From: Bacillus sp. KH172YL63
GTDB taxonomy: Bacteria; Bacillota; Bacilli; Bacillales; Bacillaceae_B
Assembly (NCBI RefSeq): GCF_011398925.1
Contig: NZ_AP022842.1
Span: forward strand, 3,274,001 to 3,338,000
Direction of reading: 5' to 3'
Length of the DNA: 64,000 nucleotides
Part shown: positions 43,176 through 51,772 of the stretch, in pieces
Layout of the letters: every line of letters starts with the position of its first letter
Position numbering within the stretch: position 1 is the first letter of the stretch
Position numbers and translations under genes: made by a program
The notes under the pieces: generated by a model
What the model was told of the DNA's origin: nothing
What the model saw: the letters and a program-made list of their open reading frames with translations, nothing else
The model's database searches: none

Positions 43176-43718
43176 TTATACAGCCGGAGTAAATTCCAGC
43201 TTCTTCTTTTCCTGAACGACCGTTGTATCTGCAAACAGGTCGTGGATGCCTTGCTTTTTGTTTGTGAAGGCGACGACGACGTAGAGGATGAAGACGGTCG
43301 TCGAGATGAAGCGGCCGATGAGTTCCCTGAACAGGATGGTCCCCCATGACGGCTCCGTTCCTTTTAAATCGATGACCCTGATGCCGAACACCATTTTGCC
43401 GATGGTCTGGCTGAAGAATTTCGTCATCAGGACAAAGTAGCCGTAGAAGACGATGCTTGTCAGGATCGAGATCGGTGCGAACATCGAGCCGTCCGACAAG
43501 GAAATGTCCAGGATTTTAAAAATCGGATTCACCACGAGACGGGTGATGCTGCCGATCACAACCAGATCCAGCAAGTACGCCCAGAACCTGATCCAGAAGC
43601 CGGCTAAATAGAATCCCCTTTGAGGGACGGACCTTGCATGCTCTGGGGAAGGCGAACGGACTTCGATGTGTTCCCGTGTTTCTTCGTTTTGTACAGAACG
43701 ATCTTGTGTGTCACTCAC
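43176..43718 (-). CDS. yteJ: RDD-family membrane protein YteJ
   Basis: A 180-aa protein with a disordered N-terminal ~45 residues and an RDD domain (LAGFWIRFWAYLLDLVVIGSITRLVV; GKMVFGIRVIDLKG; LFRELIGRFIST), named for its conserved Arg-Asp-Asp. It spans the membrane three or four times. I place the start at the GTG at 43718 since AAGGTG lies 6 nt upstream; a GTG three codons earlier overlaps the ribosome site. It begins 15 bp after sppA in the same transcript and may regulate or assist it. Confidence 0.85.
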   Translation of the reverse strand: MSDTQDRSVQNEETREHIEVRSPSPEHARSVPQRGFYLAGFWIRFWAYLLDLVVIGSITRLVVNPIFKILDISLSDGSMFAPISILTSIVFYGYFVLMTKFFSQTIGKMVFGIRVIDLKGTEPSWGTILFRELIGRFISTTVFILYVVVAFTNKKQGIHDLFADTTVVQEKKKLEFTPAV

Positions 43719-43732
43719 TTCTTTCACCTTCC

Positions 43733-44743
43733 TTATTCAGAGTATAGATACATCAAGCGTGGAGAGTTCGGGTGAGACAGCAGCTTCATCAATGCGGCTG
43801 TTTCCATGTCCTGCCCCATCATTTTCTTTGCACCCATACTGAAGAATTCTGTGAACGGATCACCCGCCGTGTATTCGAACACCTGGGCACCTTTTAGTTT
43901 ATGATCCTTTTTCATTGCTTCGATGACATCTTCCACGTAGCCGAATTCATCAATCAGGTTGATTTCCTTCGCCTGGATGCCGTCGTACACCCGTCCGTCG
44001 GCGATCTTCTTCACTTCCGCTTCAGACATATTTCGTCCGCTTGCGATGACATCGACGAAGCCTTCATAGGAATTATCGATCATCGACTGGATGATTTTCC
44101 TTTCATCTTCCGTCATTTTGCGTGTCGGGCTCATGATATCTTTGTACGGGCCGCTCTTGATTGTGACGAAGTCGACGCCGTATTTCTCGGCAAGCTCAGA
44201 GTAGTTGATTCCTTGCATGATGACACCGAGTGATCCTGTCAGCGTTTCTTTGCTGGCGAAGATCTTTGTTGCCGGTGCCGATATGTAGTAACCTCCGGAA
44301 GCAGCCGTTCCTCCCATTGACACATAGATCGGCTTCTTCGTTTTTTCCTTGATCTCCTCAAGCTTCGAATGGATTTGCGCGCTTTCCACAACGCCTCCGC
44401 CCGGTGAGTTCACTTTCAGGATGATGCCTTTGACCGTATCGTCTTTTTCCACCACATCAAGCTTCTCCATGAAAAGCTCGTGGTTATATCCGGAACTTTC
44501 GAATAGGGAGCTTGCACCGCCCGTATCCTGGATGACCCCTTCCACTTCAAGGACGGCAATCCGCTTCATCGCATTTCCTTCATCAATCACTTCTTCAGAA
44601 AAAGGATGATCCGTACCACCGATCATGTCCTCGAGCGCCTGGTTGAAATCCCCTGTCACAGCGCTTGTCGCAAAGTTGACCACCACTGAAACAAAGAATA
44701 ATCCGGCTGCAATCGCAAGTGCAGTCCATCTTTTTGCATTCAT
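43733..44743 (-). CDS. sppA: Signal peptide peptidase SppA
   Basis: A 336-aa Ser/Lys protease with an N-terminal anchor ([23 protein letters not shown]). The catalytic Ser149 lies in [13 protein letters not shown] and the base Lys201 in [13 protein letters not shown], matching S147/K199 of the B. subtilis enzyme by a constant offset of two. It degrades cleaved signal peptides at the outer membrane face and is linked to stress from lantibiotics. GGGAGG precedes ATG. It is first in the sppA-yteJ operon and divergent from ppnK. Confidence 0.95.
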   Translation of the reverse strand: MNAKRWTALAIAAGLFFVSVVVNFATSAVTGDFNQALEDMIGGTDHPFSEEVIDEGNAMKRIAVLEVEGVIQDTGGASSLFESSGYNHELFMEKLDVVEKDDTVKGIILKVNSPGGGVVESAQIHSKLEEIKEKTKKPIYVSMGGTAASGGYYISAPATKIFASKETLTGSLGVIMQGINYSELAEKYGVDFVTIKSGPYKDIMSPTRKMTEDERKIIQSMIDNSYEGFVDVIASGRNMSEAEVKKIADGRVYDGIQAKEINLIDEFGYVEDVIEAMKKDHKLKGAQVFEYTAGDPFTEFFSMGAKKMMGQDMETAALMKLLSHPNSPRLMYLYSE

Positions 44744-44899
44744 CTGTATATTCCTCCCTTGTTTACCCTATCTTATGTAAGGATATGAATATCATTCTCA
44801 CACGAAAACATGATAGAATATTCACTAAGTTAGATTCTAGCAAAATTTTAAGTAAATGGGAAAAATTATCTTAATCTCACTCTCAGGGAGGTACATACG

Positions 44900-45700
44900 A
44901 TGAACAACCGACGTAATATTTTTTTCTATGCTTTACACGAAGAAGGCATGCAGGCAAAGCTTGACCATTTATATGAACTTGCAAAGCGTTATGATTTCAA
45001 TATTGTCGAAACTCCCAAAACCGCCAACATCATTGTCAGTATCGGAGGCGACGGAACGTTCCTTCAAGCCGTCCGCCAGACCGGATTCAGACAGGACTGC
45101 CTGTATGCAGGGGTATCGACCGGCGGCACACTGAGTATGTATTGTGACTTCCACATCGATGACACATCCAAGATGATCGAAGCGATGACAACCGAGCAGA
45201 TCGAAGTCCGGAAATACCCGACGATCGAGATCACCGTCGACAACCAGACATCCTTCCTCTGCCTGAATGAATTCAGCATCCGCTCAGGCATCATCAAAAC
45301 CTTCGTCATGGACGTCTTCATCGACGATAAACATTTCGAAACGTTCCGGGGAGACGGCATGATCTTCGCCACACCGACCGGCAGCACCGCCTACAATAAA
45401 TCAGTCAACGGTGCCGTCGTCGATCCGATGCTCCCATGCATCCAGGTGAGCGAAATGGCCTCCCTGAACAATAACCGCTACCGGACACTCGGCTCGTCCT
45501 TCATCCTCAGTGACAAGCGCAGCCTCGTCCTCAAGATCGTCCAGGACGGCAACGACTACCCGGCGATGGGCATGGACAACGAAGCCCTCAGCATCCAGCA
45601 CGTCGAAAAAGTGGAAGCCAAACTGAGCGACAAAGTCATTAAAACGGTGAAACTGAAAGATAATTCGTTCTGGGAGAAAGTGAAGCGGTCGTTTTTGTAG
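44900..45700 (+). CDS. ppnK: NAD kinase
   Basis: A 266-aa enzyme that makes NADP from NAD and ATP. The family motif GGDGT is at residues 49-53 (VSIGGDGTFLQAV), with NEFSIR and TPTGSTAYNKSVNGA following. It corresponds to the second Bacillus NAD kinase (YtdI/PpnKB) by neighbours. GGGAGG lies 8 nt before ATG. It is followed by a strong terminator. Confidence 0.95.
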   Translation: MNNRRNIFFYALHEEGMQAKLDHLYELAKRYDFNIVETPKTANIIVSIGGDGTFLQAVRQTGFRQDCLYAGVSTGGTLSMYCDFHIDDTSKMIEAMTTEQIEVRKYPTIEITVDNQTSFLCLNEFSIRSGIIKTFVMDVFIDDKHFETFRGDGMIFATPTGSTAYNKSVNGAVVDPMLPCIQVSEMASLNNNRYRTLGSSFILSDKRSLVLKIVQDGNDYPAMGMDNEALSIQHVEKVEAKLSDKVIKTVKLKDNSFWEKVKRSFL

Positions 45701-45716
45701 TTAATTGATATACATG

Positions 45717-45760
45717 AAAAAGGGAAACCCACTGGATTTCGCAGTGCGTTTCCCTTTTTC
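45717..45760 (+). terminator. Terminator of ppnK
   Basis: AAAAAGGGAAAC pairs with GTTTCCCTTTTT, with an inner CACTG/CAGTG stem. Confidence 0.85.
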
Positions 45761-45824
45761 ATCTGCCACAATAGGTATTTTGTGGTAAATTTATAGAATA
45801 AAACAATACAGGCGGTGTGAATGG

Positions 45825-46319
45825 ATGAATAACAGTCCCGTTGTGAAACAGTATGCCCATGAGTATCAAGGGCAGGTCGTCGATTTAATCCTTCCTATTC
45901 AGCAACAGGAATACCACATCCCGATTTCCAGGGAAGACCAACCCGATTTGTTTGCCATTGAAGACTTTTATCAGACCGGCAATGGCAACTTTTGGGTAGC
46001 CCTGTATCAGGGTCAGGTAGTCGGTACAATCAGCTTATTGGATATTGGAAATCATGAGGTTGCATTAAGAAAAATGTTTGTTCATAAAGCGTTCCGGGGA
46101 TCAACCTTTCAAACTGCCAGCCTTTTATTAAACCATGCGCTGCAGTGGGCGAAAGAGAAATCGATCACAGCAGTGTATCTCGGGACCACGCCGCAATTTT
46201 TAGCAGCCCATCGATTTTACGAAAAAAATGGATTCACTTCTATCAGTGCTCATGAACTGCCTGAGAACTTCCCAATTTTACAGGTTGATAAGAAGTTCTA
46301 TCAAAAATACATCCATTAA
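45825..46319 (+). CDS. GNAT-family N-acetyltransferase
   Basis: A 164-aa acetyltransferase: LFAIEDFYQTGNGNFWVALYQGQVVGTISLLDIGNHEVALRKMFVHKAFRGS shows strands beta2-beta4; the acetyl-CoA loop position reads FRGSTFQTA, and LGTTPQFLAAHRFYEKNGF closes the fold. The substrate is not known. AGGCGG lies upstream. It is an insertion relative to the B. subtilis order between ppnK and ytcJ. Confidence 0.85.
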   Translation: MNNSPVVKQYAHEYQGQVVDLILPIQQQEYHIPISREDQPDLFAIEDFYQTGNGNFWVALYQGQVVGTISLLDIGNHEVALRKMFVHKAFRGSTFQTASLLLNHALQWAKEKSITAVYLGTTPQFLAAHRFYEKNGFTSISAHELPENFPILQVDKKFYQKYIH

Positions 46320-46323
46320 ACTC

Positions 46324-46354
46324 AAAAAAAAAAGACCGATTTCGGTCTTTTTTT
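46324..46354. terminator. Bidirectional terminator
   Basis: A7-GACCGA and TCGGTC-T7 form a 13-bp stem around a short TT-rich loop. It serves both the acetyltransferase gene and the convergent rarD-like gene. Confidence 0.8.
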
Positions 46355-46372
46355 GTGATCTATCCTCGTAAA

Positions 46373-47287
46373 TCAAGCCGACAATCTCGCTTCCTTCCTC
46401 CGCCTTCTTGCGTACTGGACACGTGATGCGGTAAAAAGCGTCAAGGCCGCCCAGATGAACATGAACGAGATGAGGTGGGTGAGTGAGAATGCTTCGTGAT
46501 ACACCAGGACCCCGAGTATGAGCGTGATCGTCGGTGCGATGTATTGCAGGAATCCGACCATGTATAGCGGGATCTGCTGTGCGCCTTTAGAGAAGAACAA
46601 CAGCGGGATCGCCGTCGCTGCACCCGCCCCCATCAACAGGAGGTCCGTCCCCCATGATACATGGAAAAGGGATAGGTCCCCTTTGTTGGAGAGGTAGCCG
46701 AGATAGATGAGTGCGATTGGTGCGATCGTCATCGTTTCCAGGGTGAGCCCGATGGAGGATTCGACTTTGATCATTTTTTTCGCGAGGCCGTATAAGCCGA
46801 ATGAAAAAGCGAGACCGATGGCGATCCACGGGAAGTCACCGTAGGACACCGTTAAGATCAGGACACCGATCGCAGCAAGTGCGAATGAAACGATTTGCGC
46901 CTTCGACAGGGATTCCTTCAGGATGAACACCCCGAGCAGGACGCTGACGAGCGGGTTGATGTAGTAGCCGAGGCTCGCTTCGACCATTTGATTCGTGTTC
47001 ACCGCCCAGATATAGATGAACCAGTTCGCACTGATGAGTAATGACGCGAGCAGCAGTGCGACCAGCTGCTTCTTTTTGGTAAGGGATGTTTTCAAATAAA
47101 CGTAAAAGTCCTTCCAACGCTTGCTGACAAATAAGAACAGCAGCATAAACCAAAACGACCAGAAGATCCGGTTGGCAAGGATTTCATCCGCCGACACGTG
47201 TTGAACCCATTTCCAGTAGATGGGGAGGATCCCCCATAACATATAAGCAAAAGCTGTATACAAAATGCCAGCTTGATCTTGCTTCAT
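46373..47287 (-). CDS. rarD: EamA-family transporter RarD
   Basis: A 304-aa protein with ten hydrophobic helices. The sequence GILYTAFAYMLWGILPIYWKWVQHVSADEILANRIFWSF and WFIYIWAVNTNQMVEASLGYYINPLVSVLLGV are hallmarks of the RarD branch of the EamA/DMT superfamily. The physiological substrate is not settled for the family. The start at 47287 has GGGGGTG 6 nt upstream, part of a dyad that spans the promoter. A basic C-terminus (RRRRK) faces the cytosol. Confidence 0.9.
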   Translation of the reverse strand: MKQDQAGILYTAFAYMLWGILPIYWKWVQHVSADEILANRIFWSFWFMLLFLFVSKRWKDFYVYLKTSLTKKKQLVALLLASLLISANWFIYIWAVNTNQMVEASLGYYINPLVSVLLGVFILKESLSKAQIVSFALAAIGVLILTVSYGDFPWIAIGLAFSFGLYGLAKKMIKVESSIGLTLETMTIAPIALIYLGYLSNKGDLSLFHVSWGTDLLLMGAGAATAIPLLFFSKGAQQIPLYMVGFLQYIAPTITLILGVLVYHEAFSLTHLISFMFIWAALTLFTASRVQYARRRRKEARLSA

Positions 47288-47295
47288 AAAAAACA

Positions 47296-47358
47296 CCCCC
47301 AAAACTATTTCTATTCCCGAAATAACTTCATTATATCCGGGAACCGTTTTGGGGGCAA
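47296..47358 (-). promoter_or_regulatory. rarD promoter within nested dyads
   Basis: TTGCCC (47353-47358) and TATAAT (47330-47335) are 17 bp apart on the minus strand. The promoter is enclosed by an outer perfect 10-bp repeat (CCCCCAAAAC / GTTTTGGGGG) and an inner one (TTCCCG / CGGGAA, 18 bp apart, flanking TATAAT). The downstream outer arm is also the ribosome-binding GGGGG. The dyads point to a bound repressor or supercoil-sensitive structure. Confidence 0.6.
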
Positions 47359-47420
47359 TGATTATTTATTTTTCATACTTATGTCACTGAATTCAGCCGC
47401 CTTCAGAACGGACCAAAAAG

Positions 47421-49022
47421 TTATCTCTTCTTCCGGTAAACAATCTCCTCATCCACAATCGTCATATCCACCACTTTGTTCAACAGCTCATCATGATCCG
47501 CTTTGAAGGGATCGATGTCAAGGACGGTGAAGTCTGCACTGAAGCCTTCATGGATCTGACCCCTGTCATGCTCATGATGGCACGCATAGGCGCTTCCTTT
47601 CGTGAACAGGGAAATGGCTTCATACATGGAGAGCTTCTCCTCAGGACGATAGACGGTCCTTTCAGGGTCAAGCGGATTGGTCCGGGTGACGGCTGCGTGG
47701 ATCCCGAGGAGCGGGTTGACCGGCTCGATCGGTGCATCGGATCCGCCTGCACAGTGGATCCCTTCCTCAAGGAGCGTTTTCCATGCGTAATTATACTTCA
47801 TGTTCTCGTGTCCCAGTCTCTCCAGCACCCACGGGAAGTCGGACGGGACGAACCGGGGCTGGATGTCCAGGATGAGCGGCAGGCCTTTGATTCGTTCGAT
47901 CAGTTCCTTGCGGAGGATCTGGGCGTGGATGAGACGGTCACGCCTTCCGTGTGGTGACGGTGCCTGCTCTATCGCATTCAGGACATTTTCAAACGCCTGA
48001 TCCCCGATCGTGTGGACGGCGATCGGCAAGTCATACTTCCTCGCCTTTTCCACCAGTTCAAGGAGCCGTTCGTCTGAATGGATGCTCACTCCGTTCGTAC
48101 TGGGGTCATCGGCATACGGATAGCTCAACAGTGCCGTCCTTCCGCCTAATGCGCCGTCGGCAAAAATTTTCATCGCACCGAACTCGATGAATTCATTTCC
48201 GCCCATGAAGCGGTTTCCGTCCGCTTTCCAGTCCTCGATCACTTCATGATGGACAAGCAGGTGTGCCCTGAACTTCTTATCCCCGTCATTGATCGTTTTC
48301 AGGAAGGCATCATACGTTTTCTTGAAATGGCCGTAATAGCTCAGGTCTTCAGTATGACCGCCGACCAGCCCGTTCTCCCAGCAGCTCTCGATCCCTTTCG
48401 TCAGCGCTTCGACGAGATACTCGGATGAAATTCCAGGCAGCGCATCGATCATAAGATCCTGCGCCTTATCCTTCAGCAGCCCGTTCAATTCACCGTTTTC
48501 ATCACGTTCGATCAAACCGCCAGCAGGGTCCGGTGTGCTTTCATCGATGCCTGCGTGCGTCAGCGCCAGGGAATTGACAACCATCGCATGACGGCAGATC
48601 CGCTTCATCAGGACAGGATGATCAGGCACGACCCCATCGATTTCCTGCTTCGTGATCACCTCGGCATCACCCCACAGGTTCTCATTCCAGCCTTCCCCGA
48701 TGACCCATTGCCCTTTCTCCATTCCGTCCGCTTTCTGCCTGACCGCATCGAGCACTTCCCTTTTGCTCTGCATGCTGGAAAGATCCAGACGCATCAACGT
48801 CTCACCATGACCGATCAAATGCATATGGCTGTCCACAAAGCCTGGGAACATCACCTTCTGCCCAAGATCGACAACCGTATCGATCACGAATCCTTCCCGT
48901 TTTTCCAAATCAGCGGAAGACCCCAATCCTTTAATGACGCCGCCTTCCGTGAAGACCGCCTCCACCGTGTGGCCTTCCTCTTGCATTGTATAAATGACTC
49001 CGTTTTTCCATAAAGTACCCAT
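47421..49022 (-). CDS. ytcJ: Amidohydrolase YtcJ
   Basis: A 533-aa metal-dependent amidohydrolase of the YtcJ/NfdA branch (amidohydrolase_3): PGFVDSHMHLIGHGE supplies the first metal His pair, and LIHAQIL and CAGGSDAPIEPVNPLLGI supply later metal ligands (His and Asp). Length matches B. subtilis YtcJ (529 aa). It may hydrolyse an N-acyl or formimino substrate; the true substrate is unknown. AAAGGA precedes ATG. Confidence 0.9.
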   Translation of the reverse strand: MGTLWKNGVIYTMQEEGHTVEAVFTEGGVIKGLGSSADLEKREGFVIDTVVDLGQKVMFPGFVDSHMHLIGHGETLMRLDLSSMQSKREVLDAVRQKADGMEKGQWVIGEGWNENLWGDAEVITKQEIDGVVPDHPVLMKRICRHAMVVNSLALTHAGIDESTPDPAGGLIERDENGELNGLLKDKAQDLMIDALPGISSEYLVEALTKGIESCWENGLVGGHTEDLSYYGHFKKTYDAFLKTINDGDKKFRAHLLVHHEVIEDWKADGNRFMGGNEFIEFGAMKIFADGALGGRTALLSYPYADDPSTNGVSIHSDERLLELVEKARKYDLPIAVHTIGDQAFENVLNAIEQAPSPHGRRDRLIHAQILRKELIERIKGLPLILDIQPRFVPSDFPWVLERLGHENMKYNYAWKTLLEEGIHCAGGSDAPIEPVNPLLGIHAAVTRTNPLDPERTVYRPEEKLSMYEAISLFTKGSAYACHHEHDRGQIHEGFSADFTVLDIDPFKADHDELLNKVVDMTIVDEEIVYRKKR

Positions 49023-49152
49023 GATGTCTTTCCTTTCTTCTTCAAAGTCTGTTTTTCAAATGTACCATATTATAGGAAGATTCTGAAATGGGAAGGTTGG
49101 GTGAGGGGTGAAAAAATAATCTCGCTTTTCACTCAGAAGAAAGGATAGGGGG

Positions 49153-49609
49153 TCAGCACCTATTTTCAGCGATCCTTTTCAATTGAGTTGCCCGGTTCGC
49201 AATGAAATTTTTCATATATTTTTCTAAAAATAATTGATCTGCCAGGACGCCTAGAATGCCCAATGGCGATTGATACACAAATGTATCCTTCATCAACGTT
49301 CCTGTGCCGCTTTCAATAAATTCATGTGTATGGGTAAAAGAGTGGAATGCTCCTTTTACCATCACATCTGTGAATGAATAGGGTTTTTCCATCTCGATGA
49401 TCTTAGCTGTCAATCTCTGTTTCACACCAAAATGGACGGCTTCCCAAGTAACTGAATCTCCCTTTTCCATCAGGCCGGATAGGACGCCGTCAACCGCCCG
49501 TTCCTTTGGTTTTACTTGTAGTTTCTGTGTGTACATCTACATTTCTTGCAAGGTCAAAGCAAACATTGACCGGTGCTTCGATATATATTTCGTGCTGAAT
49601 CATTGGCAT
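49153..49609 (-). pseudogene. SRPBCC-domain protein with frameshift
   Basis: The N-terminal part (MPMIQHEIYIEAPVNVCFDLARNVDVHTETTSKTK) and the C-terminal part (ERAVDGVLSGLMEKGDSVTWEAVHFGVKQRLTAKI... HTHEFI... LEKYMKNFIANRATQLKRIAE) form one START/Bet v1-like SRPBCC domain of about 150 aa but lie in different frames. Removing one G from the CC/GG pair at 49503-49504 restores a continuous frame. An AAAGG ribosome site precedes ATG at 49609. It is a recent inactivation or a sequencing error; the ligand (often a lipid or polyketide) is unknown. Confidence 0.85.
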
Positions 49610-49682
49610 ATGGAACGAACCTTTCATGTATGTAGTGGTGTATCCAACAATCATCTCACACAGCGATGACCAAGAAAACAGG

Positions 49683-49730
49683 AAAAACCCGAACCCATCC
49701 GCTAAGAATAGCGAATGATCGTCCGGATTT
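49683..49730 (-). terminator. Terminator of ytcI
   Basis: Minus-strand AATCCGGAC pairs with GTTCGGGTT (9 bp, two wobbles), with an inner ATTCGCT/AGCGGAT stem, followed by TTTTTCC. It lies 25 bp after the acyl-CoA ligase stop codon. Confidence 0.65.
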
Positions 49731-49754
49731 CCCATTAACCTTATTTTACAAAGC

Positions 49755-51338
49755 TCAGCTCTTCACTGACGCCATTTCTTTCTGTCTCAATTCAATCCTT
49801 CTGATCTTGCCTGAAGTCGTCTTCGGCAGTTCTTCCACGAATTCGATTTTTCTCGGGTATTTGTACGGTGCCGTCAGGTCCTTCACGTGCTGTTGAAGGG
49901 ACGGGATCAGGTCAGGGTCGTGCTGGGCGACGCCTTCGCGGAGGACGACGAATGCCTTTACGATGAGTCCCCTTACTTCGTCGGGGCTTCCGACTACGGC
50001 GCATTCCTGGACGGAAGGGTGCTTGACCAGGGCGTCTTCGACTTCGAACGGTCCGATCGTGTAGCCGGAGCTGATGATGATATCATCGCCGCGCCCTTCG
50101 AACCAGAAGTAGCCGTCTTCATCCATCTTCGCCTTGTCTCCCGTGATGTAATAATCCCCCCTGAACTGCATGGCGGTCCGTTCAGGATCTTTATAATATT
50201 TCTTGAAGAGTGCCGGTGTTTCCACGTGCACGGCGATATCGCCCACTTCGCCGACTTCGCACGGATAGCCTTCTTCATTGATGATTTCCACCCTGTTGCC
50301 CGGCGTCGGTTTCCCCATCGATCCCGGCTTCAGTTCCATGCCCTTCATGATCCCGACAAGGAGGGTGTTCTCCGTTTGACCGTATCCGTCACGGACTTCG
50401 ACTTGGAAGTGGCGCTTGAAGGCGTCGATCACTTCACGGTTCAACGGCTCCCCGGCAGACACGGCACTGTGAAGTTGATCCAGCTTATATGCCCCCAGAT
50501 CATCGACCTTCGCCATCAGACGATATTCGGTCGGCGTACAGCACAGCACGTTCACGCCGTGGTCCTGCAGCTTTTGAAGATATGTAGTCGGCTCGAATTT
50601 CCCTTGATACACGAGACCTGTTGCCCCTGAACCCAATACAGACAGGAACGGGCTCCAAATCCATTTTTGCCAGCCCGGGCCGGCCGTTGCCCACACTGTA
50701 TCCCCTTCTTCGATGCAAAGCCATTCACGGGCAGCCGTCTTCAGATGTGCATAGGCCCATCCGTGTGTATGGACGACGCCTTTCGGATTTCCGGTCGTGC
50801 CGGAAGTATACGATAGGAATGCCATATCGTCCCGTTTCGTATCGGCGAACGGAAGCGCATCGGATGCTGTCTTCATCTCTTCCTCGATCGCAATCCAGCC
50901 TTCCTGTTTCTCGCCCACGACGAATTTATGCAGGCCGTCCATCCCTTCCACACCGTCAAACTGCTCAACGAACGGAGAATAGGCGATGATCCCCTTTACA
51001 TCACCATGATCGATCCGGTATGCAAGATCCTTCGGGCGCAGCATCTCAGAACTCGGAATGACGACGAGCCCTGATTTAAGGGCTGCAAGATACACAGCAT
51101 ACGCCTCAATCAGACGGGGCACCATGACCAGGATGACATCCCCTTTATTCAGTCCCTTTTCCAAGAAAACGTTACCAATTTTATTCACGTCTTTTAATAA
51201 CTGTGCGTATGTGATCTCTTTCTTCGATCCTTCTTCATTCTCCCATTTGATCGCAAGCTTCTGTTCGTCACCGGCGAACTTCTCCACTTCTTCCACCAGG
51301 TTGTACATCTCCGGTGCAATCAGTTCTTCCCTCTTCAT
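49755..51338 (-). CDS. ytcI: Acyl-CoA synthetase YtcI (MbcS/AcsA-like)
   Basis: A 527-aa ANL-family enzyme that activates a carboxylic acid with ATP and CoA. The AMP-binding motif is FLSYTSGTTGNPKGVVHTH, A5 is RDGYGQTENTL, A7/A8 is YYITGDKAKMDEDGYFWFEGRGDDII and A10 contains the catalytic Lys of PKTTSGKIRRIEL. It is of the medium- or branched-chain acyl group (as in MbcS); which acid is used is unknown. GGGGGAG precedes ATG. It corresponds to YtcI by position and length (531 aa). Confidence 0.9.
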   Translation of the reverse strand: MKREELIAPEMYNLVEEVEKFAGDEQKLAIKWENEEGSKKEITYAQLLKDVNKIGNVFLEKGLNKGDVILVMVPRLIEAYAVYLAALKSGLVVIPSSEMLRPKDLAYRIDHGDVKGIIAYSPFVEQFDGVEGMDGLHKFVVGEKQEGWIAIEEEMKTASDALPFADTKRDDMAFLSYTSGTTGNPKGVVHTHGWAYAHLKTAAREWLCIEEGDTVWATAGPGWQKWIWSPFLSVLGSGATGLVYQGKFEPTTYLQKLQDHGVNVLCCTPTEYRLMAKVDDLGAYKLDQLHSAVSAGEPLNREVIDAFKRHFQVEVRDGYGQTENTLLVGIMKGMELKPGSMGKPTPGNRVEIINEEGYPCEVGEVGDIAVHVETPALFKKYYKDPERTAMQFRGDYYITGDKAKMDEDGYFWFEGRGDDIIISSGYTIGPFEVEDALVKHPSVQECAVVGSPDEVRGLIVKAFVVLREGVAQHDPDLIPSLQQHVKDLTAPYKYPRKIEFVEELPKTTSGKIRRIELRQKEMASVKS

Positions 51339-51443
51339 TCTGACTCCCCCTTGTTTGTCGATTCTCCTCTATTATACAAAATAATTGAAATTTTTAAAAT
51401 TATTCAGAGGTAAAATTTTGCAAACAATCGGGAAACATAAGAA

Positions 51444-51467
51444 AAGGAGCGGGGAATCCCGCTCCTT
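51444..51467 (-). terminator. Terminator of sspA
   Basis: AAGGAGCGGG and CCCGCTCCTT form a 10-bp stem around a 4-nt loop, followed by TTCTT. Confidence 0.8.
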
Positions 51468-51484
51468 GTAGCCATTGTATTTAA

Positions 51485-51688
51485 TTATTTTGAATATCCG
51501 CCACCGATTTGTTGTTCAGCCATTTGGACTAAACGTTTAGTGATTTCACCACCTACAGAACCGTTAGCGCGTGCTGTTGCATCTGCACCAAGTTGAACTC
51601 CGAATTCTGAAGCGATTTCGTATTTCATTTGGTCGATTGCTTGTTGAGCTCCTGGAGCTACTAATTGATTTGAACTTCTGTTTGCCAT
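51485..51688 (-). CDS. sspA: Alpha/beta-type small acid-soluble spore protein
   Basis: A 67-aa SASP that coats spore DNA in the A-like form and protects it from UV and heat. The family core is [20 protein letters not shown] and [11 protein letters not shown]; the E-I-A/F-G pair is the GPR protease cleavage site used on germination. GGAGGTG lies 6 nt upstream. The promoter 25 bp upstream is of the forespore type. It sits beside thiI as in B. subtilis. Confidence 0.97.
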   Translation of the reverse strand: MANRSSNQLVAPGAQQAIDQMKYEIASEFGVQLGADATARANGSVGGEITKRLVQMAEQQIGGGYSK

Positions 51689-51711
51689 GTGTTTTCACCT
51701 CCTTGTGAGTA

Positions 51712-51741
51712 TAGATTGCGTCAAAACACATGGCTTCATAC
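51712..51741 (-). promoter_or_regulatory. Sigma-G-like promoter of sspA
   Basis: The minus strand has TGTATG (-35 region; GHATR match) and CAATCTA (-10; one mismatch to CATNNTA), 18 bp apart. These spacing and sequences fit forespore-specific sigma-G, as known for ssp genes. Confidence 0.7.
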
Positions 51742-51772
51742 AGAAAAAAACGTTGGTAAATTATCCTAATTT

